DNA from: an uncultured Bacilli bacterium
Lineage (GTDB): Bacteria; Bacillota_I; Bacilli_A; RFN20; CAG-826
NCBI GenBank assembly: GCA_905236535.1
Contig: CAJOQN010000006.1
Span: 1 to 64,000 of the forward strand
Reading direction: 5' to 3'
Length of the DNA: 64,000 nucleotides
The position numbers and the translations under genes were made by a program. Shown one piece after another: positions 26,573-36,761 of the stretch; position 1 is the stretch's first letter, and every line of letters begins with the position of its first letter. The notes beneath the pieces are model-generated. The model saw only the letters and a list, made by a program, of their open reading frames with translations. It was not told the origin of the DNA and did no database searches.

Positions 26573-27188
26573 AATTTTCTAACCATTTTTCTGCAATTAA
26601 TAAGGCTCCCGCGGGAGTGGTGTGTAATCCATCATATAGATAATTTGAAGGATTATCTTTACCAACATTATTAAACATTTCTTGAAGAGGAATATATTCT
26701 GAATGGGTTTCTTTTGCGACCTCTTCCACGGCTTTTGAATATTCTTTTAATTCCTCAAATTTCTTTAAATAACGTTTGATGAGTCGACCTTCAAGATAGA
26801 ACGGTTCCATTAAAATGACTTTGATATTTGGAAGAGAATTTTTAATATCTTCAATCATTTTGATATATATCTTTTTATATCTTTCAACGGTTACTCCGAA
26901 TCCAGGTGGAAGTCGATATTTTCCAAAGAGATCATTGACCCCGACCAAGATAGTGACAACATCAGGTTCTTCTTTGATGACGTCGTTTTTATATCGGCGG
27001 TACAAAGATGTAATTTTATTGCCTCCAATACCGCGGTTAATGATTTCATAGGTTCCAGGTTCTTCACTCATTAATTTAGAAGCGATATGAAAGACAAAAC
27101 CCACTCCATAAGAGGAGGCATATTTCATACCTGGTTTTCTATTTCTCCCCATATCGGTGAGGGAATCACCAAAAAATAATAATCTCAT
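26562..27188 (-). CDS. SGNH/GDSL hydrolase, cytoplasmic
   Basis: A 208-residue esterase-like protein without signal peptide. Blocks FFGDSLTDMGR (Ser), RGIGGNK (Gly), VGVNDL (Asn) and YDGLHTTPAG (Asp-His) are complete. It resembles acylhydrolases that deacetylate sugars or act on lysophospholipids. It starts 18 bases after the DUF2130 gene; there is no Shine-Dalgarno sequence, and a TATAAA ends 5 bases before the ATG, so it may be leaderless or translationally coupled. Confidence 0.87.
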   Translation of the reverse strand: MRLLFFGDSLTDMGRNRKPGMKYASSYGVGFVFHIASKLMSEEPGTYEIINRGIGGNKITSLYRRYKNDVIKEEPDVVTILVGVNDLFGKYRLPPGFGVTVERYKKIYIKMIEDIKNSLPNIKVILMEPFYLEGRLIKRYLKKFEELKEYSKAVEEVAKETHSEYIPLQEMFNNVGKDNPSNYLYDGLHTTPAGALLIAEKWLENFKK

Positions 27189-27206
27189 ATATATTTATAT
27201 GAACTT

Positions 27207-28517
27207 CTATTCTTTTTCTTTCTTTAAATCTTCAAACATTTTAATCATCGTCGGATTATTTCTCGTTAATTTTTTAACTGATAAATCTTGGGCTTTGTCA
27301 TTAGCGATTCGGAGTTGACGATCCGCGCCTAAAAGTCCTTCTTTGACTTTTGTTAAATGATCAATGGTTTTATCGATTTCATCGATTGCTTTGCTAAATT
27401 TTTCATTCGCTAAACGATAATTGTTCCCAAATTTATCTTGGAAGTCTATTAATTGGTCCTCAAAGCGCGTTATATCGAGGTTTTGATTCTTTATAAGTTG
27501 TAATTCATTTCGATACTCTAACGACGTTTTAGCAGCGTTATAAAGCAAAGAAATAATAGTGAGGAAGAATTGAGGTCTTACCACATACATCTTTGGGTAG
27601 CGATATGACACATCAACAATCCCAGAATTATAATAATCACTTTCTGGTTCAAGCATCGAAACCAAAACCGCATATTCACAGTTTTTCTTTCTTCTATCTT
27701 TATCAAGCTTATCAAGGAAGTCTTCATTTTTATGCTTTGTCGCGGTTTCATCACCCTCGTTTTTCATATCAAACATAATGGACAATAGTTCCATTTTGTC
27801 ATCAAGCATCTCTCTAAAGATGAAGTCCCCTTTCGTGCCTTCCACGACTTCGTTATCTTTTTCAAAGGTCGCGTTTGGATAAGCGGTCATTCTTATCTTG
27901 TTGAATTCATTTAAACAATGTTGTTCTAAAGATTCTCCAAGTAATTTCACATTGCTCCTAGCTTTAAAATCTTTATAAAAAGCAATTTGTTCATCCTTAG
28001 CTTTAATAATATTCTCGTGTTCTTTTTGAAGGTTTTGTTTTTCAATCGCGAATTCTTTTTCGTCCAAGCTTATTTTATTATTGAGATTTTGAATCTCTTG
28101 TTCTTTCTTATTTAATGCCTGTTGAATGACAAGTTTATTATTCGTTTCACTTAATTTAAGTTCATTATTAAGACGATTTATCTCTTCTTTTAATTTAGAA
28201 ACTTCTTTATCGTTTTCACTTTGAATCTTTTGCTTTTCGTTTAAAAGAGTGTTTGAGGCCTCTAATCTTTGATTATTAACCACACCTTTTAATCTTTCAA
28301 TCTCGGTTTTTAAGGCTGAGATTTCTTTTTCAGATTCATTCTTAGCTTTATTTTTTTCTATCTCTAAAGAAAGGCTGTTTTGCTTTCTAACATCCTCTAA
28401 ACGACGAGATAATTCTTTTTCAAATTCTTCGTTTTTGACTTGGTTTAAAATCTTTTCGTAATTACTTTCATCGACAGTAAATACTTCTCCACATTTAGGA
28501 CATTTAATCTCCGCCAT
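27207..28517 (-). CDS. DUF2130 coiled-coil protein
   Basis: A 436-residue protein. It begins with a zinc-ribbon-like IKCPKCGEVFTV (Cys4, Cys7), then a long coiled coil (about 25-175), then the DUF2130 domain (about 180-340; VEGTKGDFIFRE, VLVSMLEPESDYYNSGIVDVSY) with a nuclease-like look, and a helical end. Function unknown; related proteins occur across bacteria, sometimes called restriction-like. AGGAGG precedes the ATG. Only one zinc-binding Cys pair is visible. Confidence 0.85.
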   Translation of the reverse strand: MAEIKCPKCGEVFTVDESNYEKILNQVKNEEFEKELSRRLEDVRKQNSLSLEIEKNKAKNESEKEISALKTEIERLKGVVNNQRLEASNTLLNEKQKIQSENDKEVSKLKEEINRLNNELKLSETNNKLVIQQALNKKEQEIQNLNNKISLDEKEFAIEKQNLQKEHENIIKAKDEQIAFYKDFKARSNVKLLGESLEQHCLNEFNKIRMTAYPNATFEKDNEVVEGTKGDFIFREMLDDKMELLSIMFDMKNEGDETATKHKNEDFLDKLDKDRRKKNCEYAVLVSMLEPESDYYNSGIVDVSYRYPKMYVVRPQFFLTIISLLYNAAKTSLEYRNELQLIKNQNLDITRFEDQLIDFQDKFGNNYRLANEKFSKAIDEIDKTIDHLTKVKEGLLGADRQLRIANDKAQDLSVKKLTRNNPTMIKMFEDLKKEKE

Positions 28518-28586
28518 AAAGACCTCCTAATAACAAATATGTTTGTAAAAATATTCTAGCATAATAAGAATACTATTTATAAAAAA

Positions 28587-28614
28587 ATCCTCATATCTTT
28601 AAGATAAGAGGAAT
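28587..28614 (-). terminator. Terminator of the GPH symporter gene
   Basis: On the minus strand ATTCCTCTTATCTT pairs with AAGATATGAGGAT and is followed by TTTTTTT. Confidence 0.75.
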
Positions 28615-28632
28615 TTAGATTTGAATCAGAGA

Positions 28633-30348
28633 TTATTCGCTCTGTTCTTCAGGCGGAACTTCTTTAACAGGAATATCAACTTGGGCATCCCCTGCTCCTG
28701 CTAAGAGGGCAGCGTCTTCTGCGTGTTTAATTTCAAGTTGAGCGACAACTTCTTTAACTTTGTCTTCATCGAGTTTATAGCAGAATCTAAGTAAGACATA
28801 AGAGGCTGCAAAGACAAGAATAATAACCCCGATAACGATAACACCGAACCAAATTAATGATGTGCGAGATATATCAATTGCCGCATCAACTTTGGATGGG
28901 AATTCATTCATATAAGCTTCTTTTTCAGCGGCGGATAAAGCTGCGAATTCCGCAGAGTTAATATAGGCGTTATAATCACCTTCCATCAAGGAGATGACAT
29001 TAATCGCGGCCATTGAACCAGTGAGGAAATAAACAAGATATTGAAGTCCTCTATTAAGGCCAGAGGCTAATTTAACATCAAGTGGTCTCCAGGCAAAGCA
29101 GATAGATTCTTTTCTTTCACCGGTGGTGAGTTCACCATAATCAATCGCATCTTGGAACATAACTAAAACAGCGAGATAGAAGATGCCAGAGGCTCCAAAG
29201 AATAAGAATGAGAATAAGTGAATTAGCCACATGGAACCACCAAAGACCCAGAACATATTTCCAGCATCAGGAGTGTTATAGGCCACTGGTTTATCGCCAA
29301 AGATTGGGAAGGCGATGAAGAAGAAAGCAAGATATGAAACGAGAACAATAATTGTGGATACCGTTAATATTTCTTTCTTCTTGAAATGTTTTGCAAGCAT
29401 TGGGTAGAAGGCTTGAGCAGCGACGGTAGCAACAACATAAATTAAAGCAATCGCGGTTGCGACCATTCCGCCTTTACCACCACCATAACCATAAACCATA
29501 TAGAAATAGTTTTGTCCAATGCCGGTTAAGATAAAACTTCCTAAATAATAAAGGAGCATGCCGATAGCGGCGAATAATAATTCTCTATTTTTCTTAATAA
29601 CTCTAAACAAATCGAGAAGTGAAGATTTTTCAGAGATTTCTTCTTGTTTTTCATCACGAACTTTTTCCTTACAAAGGAAGAAAACAAGCGTTTGAGAGGC
29701 TAAGAAGAATAAAGCAACACCGATAGCGGTATACATGTACATTTGAATTGTGGAACCAAGTCCTAAACCTGGTAAGACAAACATCGCAATGTTCATGATG
29801 AAGGTACCAATAGAGGCCGCGATAGCGGTGTGAGTGGTGAGTTTAGCTCTTTGAGAAGCATCGCTTGTAAGGGCTGGTAACATTGACCAGTAACCAATGT
29901 CATTCATTGAGAAGAATGCATCCCAAAGGACATACATAACAATCATGAAGACGACATATCCCCATCCTCTCAATCCGGCAAAGACTGAAGGGAGTAAGAA
30001 CATAGAAGCCACTACGACAGCATTACCAATCGCTCCGATTTCAATCCATGGGCGGAATTTGCCGGCTTTAAAGTGACATTTTTCCAAAATAAATCCCATG
30101 ATTGGATCATTGATACCATCCCACACCAAGGCAATTATCATTGCGATAGTGATGACGAGATACTGAGCCTTAAATTGTGATTGGTCAGGAGATAAAACGC
30201 CAGAGGTAATTGCATATTGGATTAAGAAGGTACCAATTAAGGCATAACAAGCGTCACGAAAAATTCCACTCCATGGGAAAAGAATCTTTGTTAAGGTAGG
30301 AACCTTGTTGCCTTCAAAGGTGTTACTCCTTGAAGTTTTTGAGTTCAT
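28633..30348 (-). CDS. GPH-family sugar:cation symporter (MFS_2)
   Basis: A 571-residue transporter with about twelve helices. The family signature region is GINDPIMGFILEKCHFKAGKFRPWI in the first half (residues about 78-102), and a late-conserved segment is VMFQDAIDYGELTTGERKES. It should import a glycoside or hexuronide with H+ or Na+. The loop between helices 11 and 12 (residues about 460-495, acidic and Ala-rich) and the acidic tail exceed the usual ~460-residue length. Monocistronic, with GGAGG before the ATG and a 17-base palindrome upstream. Confidence 0.87.
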   Translation of the reverse strand: MNSKTSRSNTFEGNKVPTLTKILFPWSGIFRDACYALIGTFLIQYAITSGVLSPDQSQFKAQYLVITIAMIIALVWDGINDPIMGFILEKCHFKAGKFRPWIEIGAIGNAVVVASMFLLPSVFAGLRGWGYVVFMIVMYVLWDAFFSMNDIGYWSMLPALTSDASQRAKLTTHTAIAASIGTFIMNIAMFVLPGLGLGSTIQMYMYTAIGVALFFLASQTLVFFLCKEKVRDEKQEEISEKSSLLDLFRVIKKNRELLFAAIGMLLYYLGSFILTGIGQNYFYMVYGYGGGKGGMVATAIALIYVVATVAAQAFYPMLAKHFKKKEILTVSTIIVLVSYLAFFFIAFPIFGDKPVAYNTPDAGNMFWVFGGSMWLIHLFSFLFFGASGIFYLAVLVMFQDAIDYGELTTGERKESICFAWRPLDVKLASGLNRGLQYLVYFLTGSMAAINVISLMEGDYNAYINSAEFAALSAAEKEAYMNEFPSKVDAAIDISRTSLIWFGVIVIGVIILVFAASYVLLRFCYKLDEDKVKEVVAQLEIKHAEDAALLAGAGDAQVDIPVKEVPPEEQSE

Positions 30349-30401
30349 TATAATAATTCCTCCAAATTAAATAGCATATCAAGTTTAAACAATAAAAAAG
30401 T

Positions 30402-30418
30402 TTTTAACAATGTTAAAA
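30402..30418. promoter_or_regulatory. Perfect 17-base palindrome upstream of the GPH gene, probable operator
   Basis: TTTTAACA-A-TGTTAAAA has 8-bp arms and lies 54-70 bases before the start codon, near a TTGTTA-N17-TAAACT promoter-like pair on the minus strand. It looks like a site for a dimeric sugar-responsive repressor. Confidence 0.5.
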
Positions 30419-30451
30419 GCCAAATTCATAAATAACAAATCTAGGGAAAAA

Positions 30452-30492
30452 AATAAAAAATGCTCACCACATCGAATAAAGTGAGCATTTAT
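30452..30492 (-). terminator. Terminator of the opp-LRR operon
   Basis: AAATGCTCAC / GTGAGCATTT stem with a 13-base loop, followed by TTTTTATTTTTTT on the minus strand. Confidence 0.85.
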
Positions 30493-30508
30493 GTTTTTTT
30501 AAAAGTTT

Positions 30509-33500
30509 TTATTCTTCGTCACCATAATCGTCAATGATTGGGACAGGAACATTTCCGGTGCCATATTTCCATCCGGTTTCAAGGCCAAGATATCTAAACA
30601 CTTCATCGTATGTATCTTCATATTCGGCGATGATGCCCCAGTTACTATCCCAAGTATCAGGAATAACATCTTCAACGATGTACACTGTCAATGTGTTGTT
30701 TGCGCCAAAGAATATATATTCACCGACATAAGTGACACCAGCAGGAACGATAAAGTAAATGAGTTCTTTACATCCAGCAAAAGCTCTATCTTCAATTCTG
30801 GTAATATTTGTGGATTCAGAGAAGCGGGCATAAACAATATTGGAGTTCTCAAAAGCGTTTTTGCCAATGCTTTTAACGCTTAATGTTCTACCTTTGATGA
30901 CAACGGTGTTAGGAATAGTTGTCTCATCCGCGTCTAAGTGTCCAGAAACAATTGCAGAATTATTGTCTTGTGGGTTGACGATGAATTCAATATTATCAGA
31001 GATTAAAATATCATCGGCATTAATACCTAAATAAACAGGTCTATTATTTGGATTCCATTCTTCATCAAAAGATGATGGGATTGAAGCTCCGCTAAAATAA
31101 ATGACGAGCGAACCACAATTTTTGAATGCGCCTTCTTCAATGGTGGTGACACTAGAAGGAATGGAAACAGATGTTAGTTCAGATCCAGAGAAAGCATTTC
31201 TTCCAATTTTTGTAACTGGATAAGAGGAAGCACCGATGGTGATGCTAGATGGAATTTCAAAGTGGTCCGTAAGACCATATTCATAACCAGTAATTATTGC
31301 GGAGCTGCCTTCGACAACATAATGAATACCATCTTTTTCTAAATGATTTGTGTCGTTGATCCCAAAATATGTTGGTAGGTTGCTGATGTTCCATTCAGAA
31401 CTCCAACTAGAAGGAACACTTGAGCTTTCTAAATATAGTTTGGCGTTTGGAACATTTTCAAAAGCCGAAGCTCCAACTTTGGTGATGGTTTGAGGAATGA
31501 AAATTCCGGTAATATCGTTGTTATTAGTGAAACAACCGCTTGCAATTTCAGTCACGTTGTAATTGGTTTCTGAATCACTTGGTTTCATTTGGGTAGGAAT
31601 ATGAATGGTGGTATAAATTCCTGAATAAGAGACAAGTCTAGCAGTGCCATCAAGATTCAAACACCCTTTATAACTACTATCAGTACAAGGACCGGTGGAA
31701 CCCCAATAGTAAGCGTTCTTTTCTGGACTAGCGTTCCAACCATAATCCCAACCATCAGGTTTTGATTCATCTTCACAATAAAGATTGAAGAAAATGTTTC
31801 CTTTAACCGCATCTTTCATGACATAATCAACGGTGTTAGGAACAATAATTGATTTAGAAGCGATGGTCACAAAAGCATTGCTGGCAATAATCTTTGTGTC
31901 AGCTTTAACACGGAATTCATTAGATTTGGCTGTCGCCTCAACAAGAACAAAATAATTGTTTGTAGCGGTTCCAATATAACGGGCCGCTACAGAATCGTTT
32001 TCTTCAAAGTCGGTGGTGAATTCAATATTAGGATTATTCAACGAGGAACGGACTATAACTTTTGTATTCTCATTAATGAGATATCGCTCCCCTTCTTCCA
32101 CTTCCACAGAACGAATAATCGCGTGGTATTTATTCGTAGAATTGCCAATATAAGAGAAGCCATTCTCGGTAGTAACAGTTAATAATGGACAATTTTCAAA
32201 AGTGTGTTCACCAATACTTGTAATCGTATCTGGAATAGTCACTGTTTGTAATGTTGATGAAGAATTAACAAAGTTATCATTAATACCAGTTACAGTTCTT
32301 CCATCAATAGTTTGTGGAATAACTAAATCAACAAGGCTGGATGAATCAATCAAATCAATAATAGTAAGTGTTTCTCCATCAGTATTTAAAGAAACAACAA
32401 AATTTCCAGATCTAAAGATTTCACGAGAAGATAAAACATATCCCTTAATTCCATTATCCCAACCAGGAGAAAACCTAGAACTATCTGGAAGAATTTGAGT
32501 TTCCAAACATAAATAAAGATTAGGATTACCAGCAAAGGCGTCTGCACCAATGCTCGTAACAGTAGAAGGGATAAAAACAATATTTAAGGAATTACAATTC
32601 TCAAAAGCATAAGAGCTAATTTTAGAAATTGTGGATGGAATGGTAATGCTATCTAAAGAAGAACAACCAGAAAATACATATTGATTGATAGTAGAAATGT
32701 AATAAGCGGTTGTCGTTCCATAGTTAGTAGCGTAATTTTGTTCGAATGTAGTCCATTCTTTCGCCTCTGGTAAGTGGCAAGAAACAAGGCTAGAACAATT
32801 TCTAAAGCAATATAAACCAATTGTTCTCACTAAGTTAGGGCAAACAAATTGTTCTAAAGCTTCGCAGTTTTCAAAAGCGGAAGCTCCAATAACACGGCAG
32901 ACGGTGTGAGAAATATCAACCCATCTAACTTCTTTAAGGTTGGAACACCCTTTAAACATGGCTTCAGAAATATTAGAAACATTAACGTTAAAAACAACTT
33001 TTTCAAAAGCACAGTTTTCAAAAACGTGGCCCGCACCTTCAACACCATCTTTACCAGTGGTTGAAGAAAGGCTTAATGGCATATTAGCAGTGCCTTCTTC
33101 TTGGATTAAAACAGAACCATCCGCGTTTAAAAGTTTAATTGTCTTGAGGTTGGTATCGTTATAGAAAGCAGAACCATATAAACGAGTCGGTCCTTCGTTA
33201 TACATTGAAATTTCGGTTAGATTTGCACAATTTGCAAAAACGTTTTGAGAAATAAGTTCAACATTCTTTGGGAAAGCAAAAGTCGAAAGAAGAGTGTTTG
33301 CAAAAGCAGAACTACCAATGCTTGTAATATTGTCACTATTAACAAAATTAATAGAGGATAAGGAAGTTTTGTAGAAAGCATATGAAGGAATTTCGGTTAA
33401 GGTAGATGGAACACTCATAGAAGTAATACTCTCACAATTAGCAAAAGCTCCTTCTCCAAGATGCACCAAATCTTCATGCAATGAAGAAATAGAAATCTTT

Positions 33501-34477
33501 GTATTAGCAAAGGCATAATTGTTGATAGAAGACACCATAGTTGGAATAGTAATGTCGGTTAAAGACGAACAGTTGTTAAAGGCATAATTGCCAATATCCG
33601 TACATCTACTTCCGATGGAAACTTCCTCAAGGTTTTGGCAGTTTTCAAAAGCGTGATCAGTAATATAAGAAAGGTAGGCAGGTGTTTCGGCAAAAATAAG
33701 AGAATCAATATTTGCGAAAATACCATCCATCCATTGATTGATGTGGATATTTTTGTTGCTTTCGTCACCTGCGACAGCAAGTGTCTCCAAGCAGAAAACT
33801 AAAGTATCTGAATCAAAGTCATTAATATAAAATGAATTAGAATTCGCCACAAAAGCAAACTTTTCTTTATGATATTCATTTAATAACTTGGTGTGATTCA
33901 AATATAAAAGAACACCATTAACGTTATAATAATCAAAGTTTGACCATGTGTTTTGAAAAGCTGTGTCTTCAAAACAATTGTTACCAATTGAATATAAATT
34001 CTTAGAGAATCTAATACTCTTAAGTTTTTCACAGTGAAGGAAGACTTCATCTCCTAAAGAAATGATATTGTCGGCCATGTAAACATTAGTTAAACGATCA
34101 CATCCAGCGAAAGCTTGATTTTCAATTCTGGTAATCGGATAACCATTAATGGTTTTAGGAACTTTAAAGTCCGAAGGATAATTTGTGTTGCTCTTCAATC
34201 TTGTGATTGAAGCGGTAACTTGACCATCAAAAATGCCACCTTCATCTGGGTGTTCGTTTACCGAATATTCAAGATATGGCATATTTTGATAATCGTATAA
34301 CCAGACATTAACCGCGGTATAGTAAACCATGCCTAAAGCAACGGCGATAACCGCAAGAGAAGAGAAACCAATAATGTAGTTACGTTTATGAGGATCGATG
34401 CGATGTTTTTTCTCTACTATGGTATCGTCAAAAACATCATCGCCAAGTTCAGAAACCAAACGTGATTTACGCGCCAT
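30509..34477 (-). CDS. Membrane-anchored leucine-rich-repeat (BspA-like, LRR_5) surface protein
   Basis: A 1322-residue protein: cytoplasmic basic N-terminus (1-33), one helix (about 34-55), then many BspA-type repeats of the form ITxIxxxAFxxCxxLxxVxIPxSVTxI (residues about 100-1260), interrupted by three non-repeat insertions (about 210-260, 690-760, 790-900). The C-terminus is acidic. No LPxTG or lipobox, so it stays anchored by the N-terminal helix. BspA-like proteins bind host or bacterial surface molecules. It is the last gene of the oligopeptide operon: its ATG overlaps the oppF stop (TAATG). Confidence 0.88.
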   Translation of the reverse strand: MARKSRLVSELGDDVFDDTIVEKKHRIDPHKRNYIIGFSSLAVIAVALGMVYYTAVNVWLYDYQNMPYLEYSVNEHPDEGGIFDGQVTASITRLKSNTNYPSDFKVPKTINGYPITRIENQAFAGCDRLTNVYMADNIISLGDEVFLHCEKLKSIRFSKNLYSIGNNCFEDTAFQNTWSNFDYYNVNGVLLYLNHTKLLNEYHKEKFAFVANSNSFYINDFDSDTLVFCLETLAVAGDESNKNIHINQWMDGIFANIDSLIFAETPAYLSYITDHAFENCQNLEEVSIGSRCTDIGNYAFNNCSSLTDITIPTMVSSINNYAFANTKISISSLHEDLVHLGEGAFANCESITSMSVPSTLTEIPSYAFYKTSLSSINFVNSDNITSIGSSAFANTLLSTFAFPKNVELISQNVFANCANLTEISMYNEGPTRLYGSAFYNDTNLKTIKLLNADGSVLIQEEGTANMPLSLSSTTGKDGVEGAGHVFENCAFEKVVFNVNVSNISEAMFKGCSNLKEVRWVDISHTVCRVIGASAFENCEALEQFVCPNLVRTIGLYCFRNCSSLVSCHLPEAKEWTTFEQNYATNYGTTTAYYISTINQYVFSGCSSLDSITIPSTISKISSYAFENCNSLNIVFIPSTVTSIGADAFAGNPNLYLCLETQILPDSSRFSPGWDNGIKGYVLSSREIFRSGNFVVSLNTDGETLTIIDLIDSSSLVDLVIPQTIDGRTVTGINDNFVNSSSTLQTVTIPDTITSIGEHTFENCPLLTVTTENGFSYIGNSTNKYHAIIRSVEVEEGERYLINENTKVIVRSSLNNPNIEFTTDFEENDSVAARYIGTATNNYFVLVEATAKSNEFRVKADTKIIASNAFVTIASKSIIVPNTVDYVMKDAVKGNIFFNLYCEDESKPDGWDYGWNASPEKNAYYWGSTGPCTDSSYKGCLNLDGTARLVSYSGIYTTIHIPTQMKPSDSETNYNVTEIASGCFTNNNDITGIFIPQTITKVGASAFENVPNAKLYLESSSVPSSWSSEWNISNLPTYFGINDTNHLEKDGIHYVVEGSSAIITGYEYGLTDHFEIPSSITIGASSYPVTKIGRNAFSGSELTSVSIPSSVTTIEEGAFKNCGSLVIYFSGASIPSSFDEEWNPNNRPVYLGINADDILISDNIEFIVNPQDNNSAIVSGHLDADETTIPNTVVIKGRTLSVKSIGKNAFENSNIVYARFSESTNITRIEDRAFAGCKELIYFIVPAGVTYVGEYIFFGANNTLTVYIVEDVIPDTWDSNWGIIAEYEDTYDEVFRYLGLETGWKYGTGNVPVPIIDDYGDEE

Positions 34478-35676
34478 TATTTATTACCTCCTATCTTTAA
34501 AAGTTCTTCTTTATATGCTTCGAATTCAGGAGTGTTACATCTGACAAAATGTCCGGGTTCCACTTCTCTAAATTCTGGTGCATCGCTCTTCATATAATGG
34601 TGAAGCGTTGGATTATAAGAAATAATCTTTTTATATCTTTCAATCTTTGGATCTGGAATAGGAACCGCAGAAAGAAGAGATTTTGTATATGGATGAAGCG
34701 GAGCTTCAAACAAACGAAGAGCAGGTGCTAATTCGACTAAATGACCGGCGTAGATAACCGCGATACGATCAGAGATGTATTTAACAACACTTAAATCGTG
34801 AGCGATGAATAAAACAGTCATATTAGATTCTTTTTGGAAATCTTTAATTAAATTTAAGACTTGCGCACGGATGGACACGTCAAGCGCGCTGATAGGCTCG
34901 TCTGCGACAACAAACTCTGGATTCATAATCATACAACGAGCAATGCCAATACGTTGTCTTTGACCACCTGAGAATTCGTGTGGATAACGAGAAAGGTATT
35001 CTGGTCTGAGACCAACCTTTTGCATTATCTCAGTGACTTTTCTAATTCTATCTTGTTCATCGGTGTAGAGATGGAACGCTCTTAAACCTTCAGAAACAAT
35101 ATAGTCAATATTCGCACGATCATTCAAAGAATCACCTGGATCTTGGAAGATCATTTGAATTTTTGTTTTTAACAAACGTTCGCGTTGACTTGGAATTTTT
35201 CCAGAAATACGAACATTATTATAAAGGACTTCTCCACCACTGACTTTGTTAATGCGGATAATTGCACGTCCAATTGTGGTTTTGCCTGAACCTGATTCAC
35301 CGACAAGGCCTAAAACTTCACCACGACGGATATCTAAGTTGAGGTGGTTGATAATAACTCTTTCAAGAGAACCCATTTTAAAGGAGATACGGACATCTCT
35401 CATCTTCACAATGATGTCATCTTCCGGAGTTCCTCTGGTGAGGTCTCTACCGACTTCGAATTCATCTTTGTAAGCAGGTTTCTCTGCTTTTTTAACATCC
35501 CCACCTAAAATTTCCTCATAGCTACCATCGGCAGCGTTAACTGATTCGATAATATCTTGTTCCATCAAACCTTGATGAGTGAGATCATCTCTTTCTAAAG
35601 GAGAAAGAATATCAGAGACACCATTTTGTGAGGTGCGGATTGGTGCATCATCAGAAATTAAATTATTCTTCTTCAT
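34477..35676 (-). CDS. oppF: Oligopeptide ABC transporter ATPase OppF
   Basis: A 399-residue ATPase of the peptide importer. Walker A GESGSGKTT, signature FSGGQRQRIGIAR, Walker B FVVADEP and VLFIAHDLSV are present, with the C-terminal oligopeptide-type domain. The first ~85 residues before the ABC domain are an extra hydrophilic, Asp/Glu-rich segment not usual for OppF. Start ATG 35676 is chosen: GGAGG lies 9 bases upstream, and a GTG in that site is less likely. It overlaps oppD by 14 bases. Confidence 0.93.
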   Translation of the reverse strand: MKKNNLISDDAPIRTSQNGVSDILSPLERDDLTHQGLMEQDIIESVNAADGSYEEILGGDVKKAEKPAYKDEFEVGRDLTRGTPEDDIIVKMRDVRISFKMGSLERVIINHLNLDIRRGEVLGLVGESGSGKTTIGRAIIRINKVSGGEVLYNNVRISGKIPSQRERLLKTKIQMIFQDPGDSLNDRANIDYIVSEGLRAFHLYTDEQDRIRKVTEIMQKVGLRPEYLSRYPHEFSGGQRQRIGIARCMIMNPEFVVADEPISALDVSIRAQVLNLIKDFQKESNMTVLFIAHDLSVVKYISDRIAVIYAGHLVELAPALRLFEAPLHPYTKSLLSAVPIPDPKIERYKKIISYNPTLHHYMKSDAPEFREVEPGHFVRCNTPEFEAYKEELLKIGGNK

Positions 35677-36748
35677 TAAAATCACCCTCCTGTCTCTTCA
35701 ATTCTTCGGCGGCAATCTTCATTCTCTCGTGCAATTCCTCGATTAATTTTGGTTTTTTAACTTTTGGCGCAAGAGGAGAGAGGAGCCATGTCTTTGCCCA
35801 GTGAGTCTCACTAACTTTAAAGATTGGTGGCTCTTGAACAAAGTCAATATTCATCGCATAGGCATTACGTGGCGCAAAAGCATCACCAATAATCTCACTC
35901 GCAAAAGAAGGTGGATTACCAATAATATAGCTTAATGGCTCATCTTTGGTGCCTAATTGAGGTAATGAACATAATAATGCCCATGTATATGGGTGTTCTG
36001 GATGATAGAACACATCTTCAACAGTCCCATATTCGACGATTTGACCCGCATACATAACGGCGATTCTATCAGCAACATTAGCGACAACACCTAAGTCGTG
36101 AGTGATGAAGATGGTGGTCCATTTATATTCTTGTTGAAGTTCTTTAATTAGAGAGATGATTTGCGCTTGAACGGTAACGTCTAAAGCGGTTGTAGGCTCA
36201 TCACAGATGAGAACTTCAGGACGGCACGCCAAAGCAATGGCGATAACGACTCTTTGACGCATACCACCAGAATATTGGAATGGGTAGTCATCATAACGTG
36301 ATTCTGGGTTTGGAATACGAACTTTAGCAAGAAGACTAATCGCTTCTTTTTTCGCTTCTTCTTTACTTAATCCATGATGTATTCTAAGGACTTCACTAAT
36401 TTGATAACCAATGGTTAATAATGGGTTTAAGGAAGTCATAGGATCTTGAAAGATGGTGGCAATTCTCTTACCACGAATTTGGAGCCAATCATCGTTGGTT
36501 TTGAATTTCACTAAATCCATACCATCAAAGATGATTGAACCACTGGAGATGAAACCGTTGCTATCAAGCATTCCGGTGAACGTTTTGGTAGTTACGGATT
36601 TACCAGAACCAGATTCACCAACGATAGCGAGGGTTTCTCCACGATAAACTGGGAAGGAAATGTTACGGATAACATTTGTTTTCTTTCCACGAACAGTGAA
36701 TCCCACGGAGAGATTCTTAACATCAATGACAATTTCTTTTTGTTTCAT
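35663..36748 (-). CDS. oppD: Oligopeptide ABC transporter ATPase OppD
   Basis: A 361-residue ATPase. Walker A GESGSGKSV, signature YSGGMRQRVVIA, Walker B EVLICDEPTTALDVT and H-loop ITHDLGV are complete. The C-terminal oligopeptide/dipeptide domain contains YTWALLCSLPQ and ...GNPPSF; the four-cysteine iron-sulfur site described in many OppD is not seen. It works as a heterodimer with OppF. GGAGG lies ~12 bases before the ATG. Confidence 0.94.
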   Translation of the reverse strand: MKQKEIVIDVKNLSVGFTVRGKKTNVIRNISFPVYRGETLAIVGESGSGKSVTTKTFTGMLDSNGFISSGSIIFDGMDLVKFKTNDDWLQIRGKRIATIFQDPMTSLNPLLTIGYQISEVLRIHHGLSKEEAKKEAISLLAKVRIPNPESRYDDYPFQYSGGMRQRVVIAIALACRPEVLICDEPTTALDVTVQAQIISLIKELQQEYKWTTIFITHDLGVVANVADRIAVMYAGQIVEYGTVEDVFYHPEHPYTWALLCSLPQLGTKDEPLSYIIGNPPSFASEIIGDAFAPRNAYAMNIDFVQEPPIFKVSETHWAKTWLLSPLAPKVKKPKLIEELHERMKIAAEELKRQEGDFNEEE

Positions 36749-36761
36749 CTATGTTTCCCTC

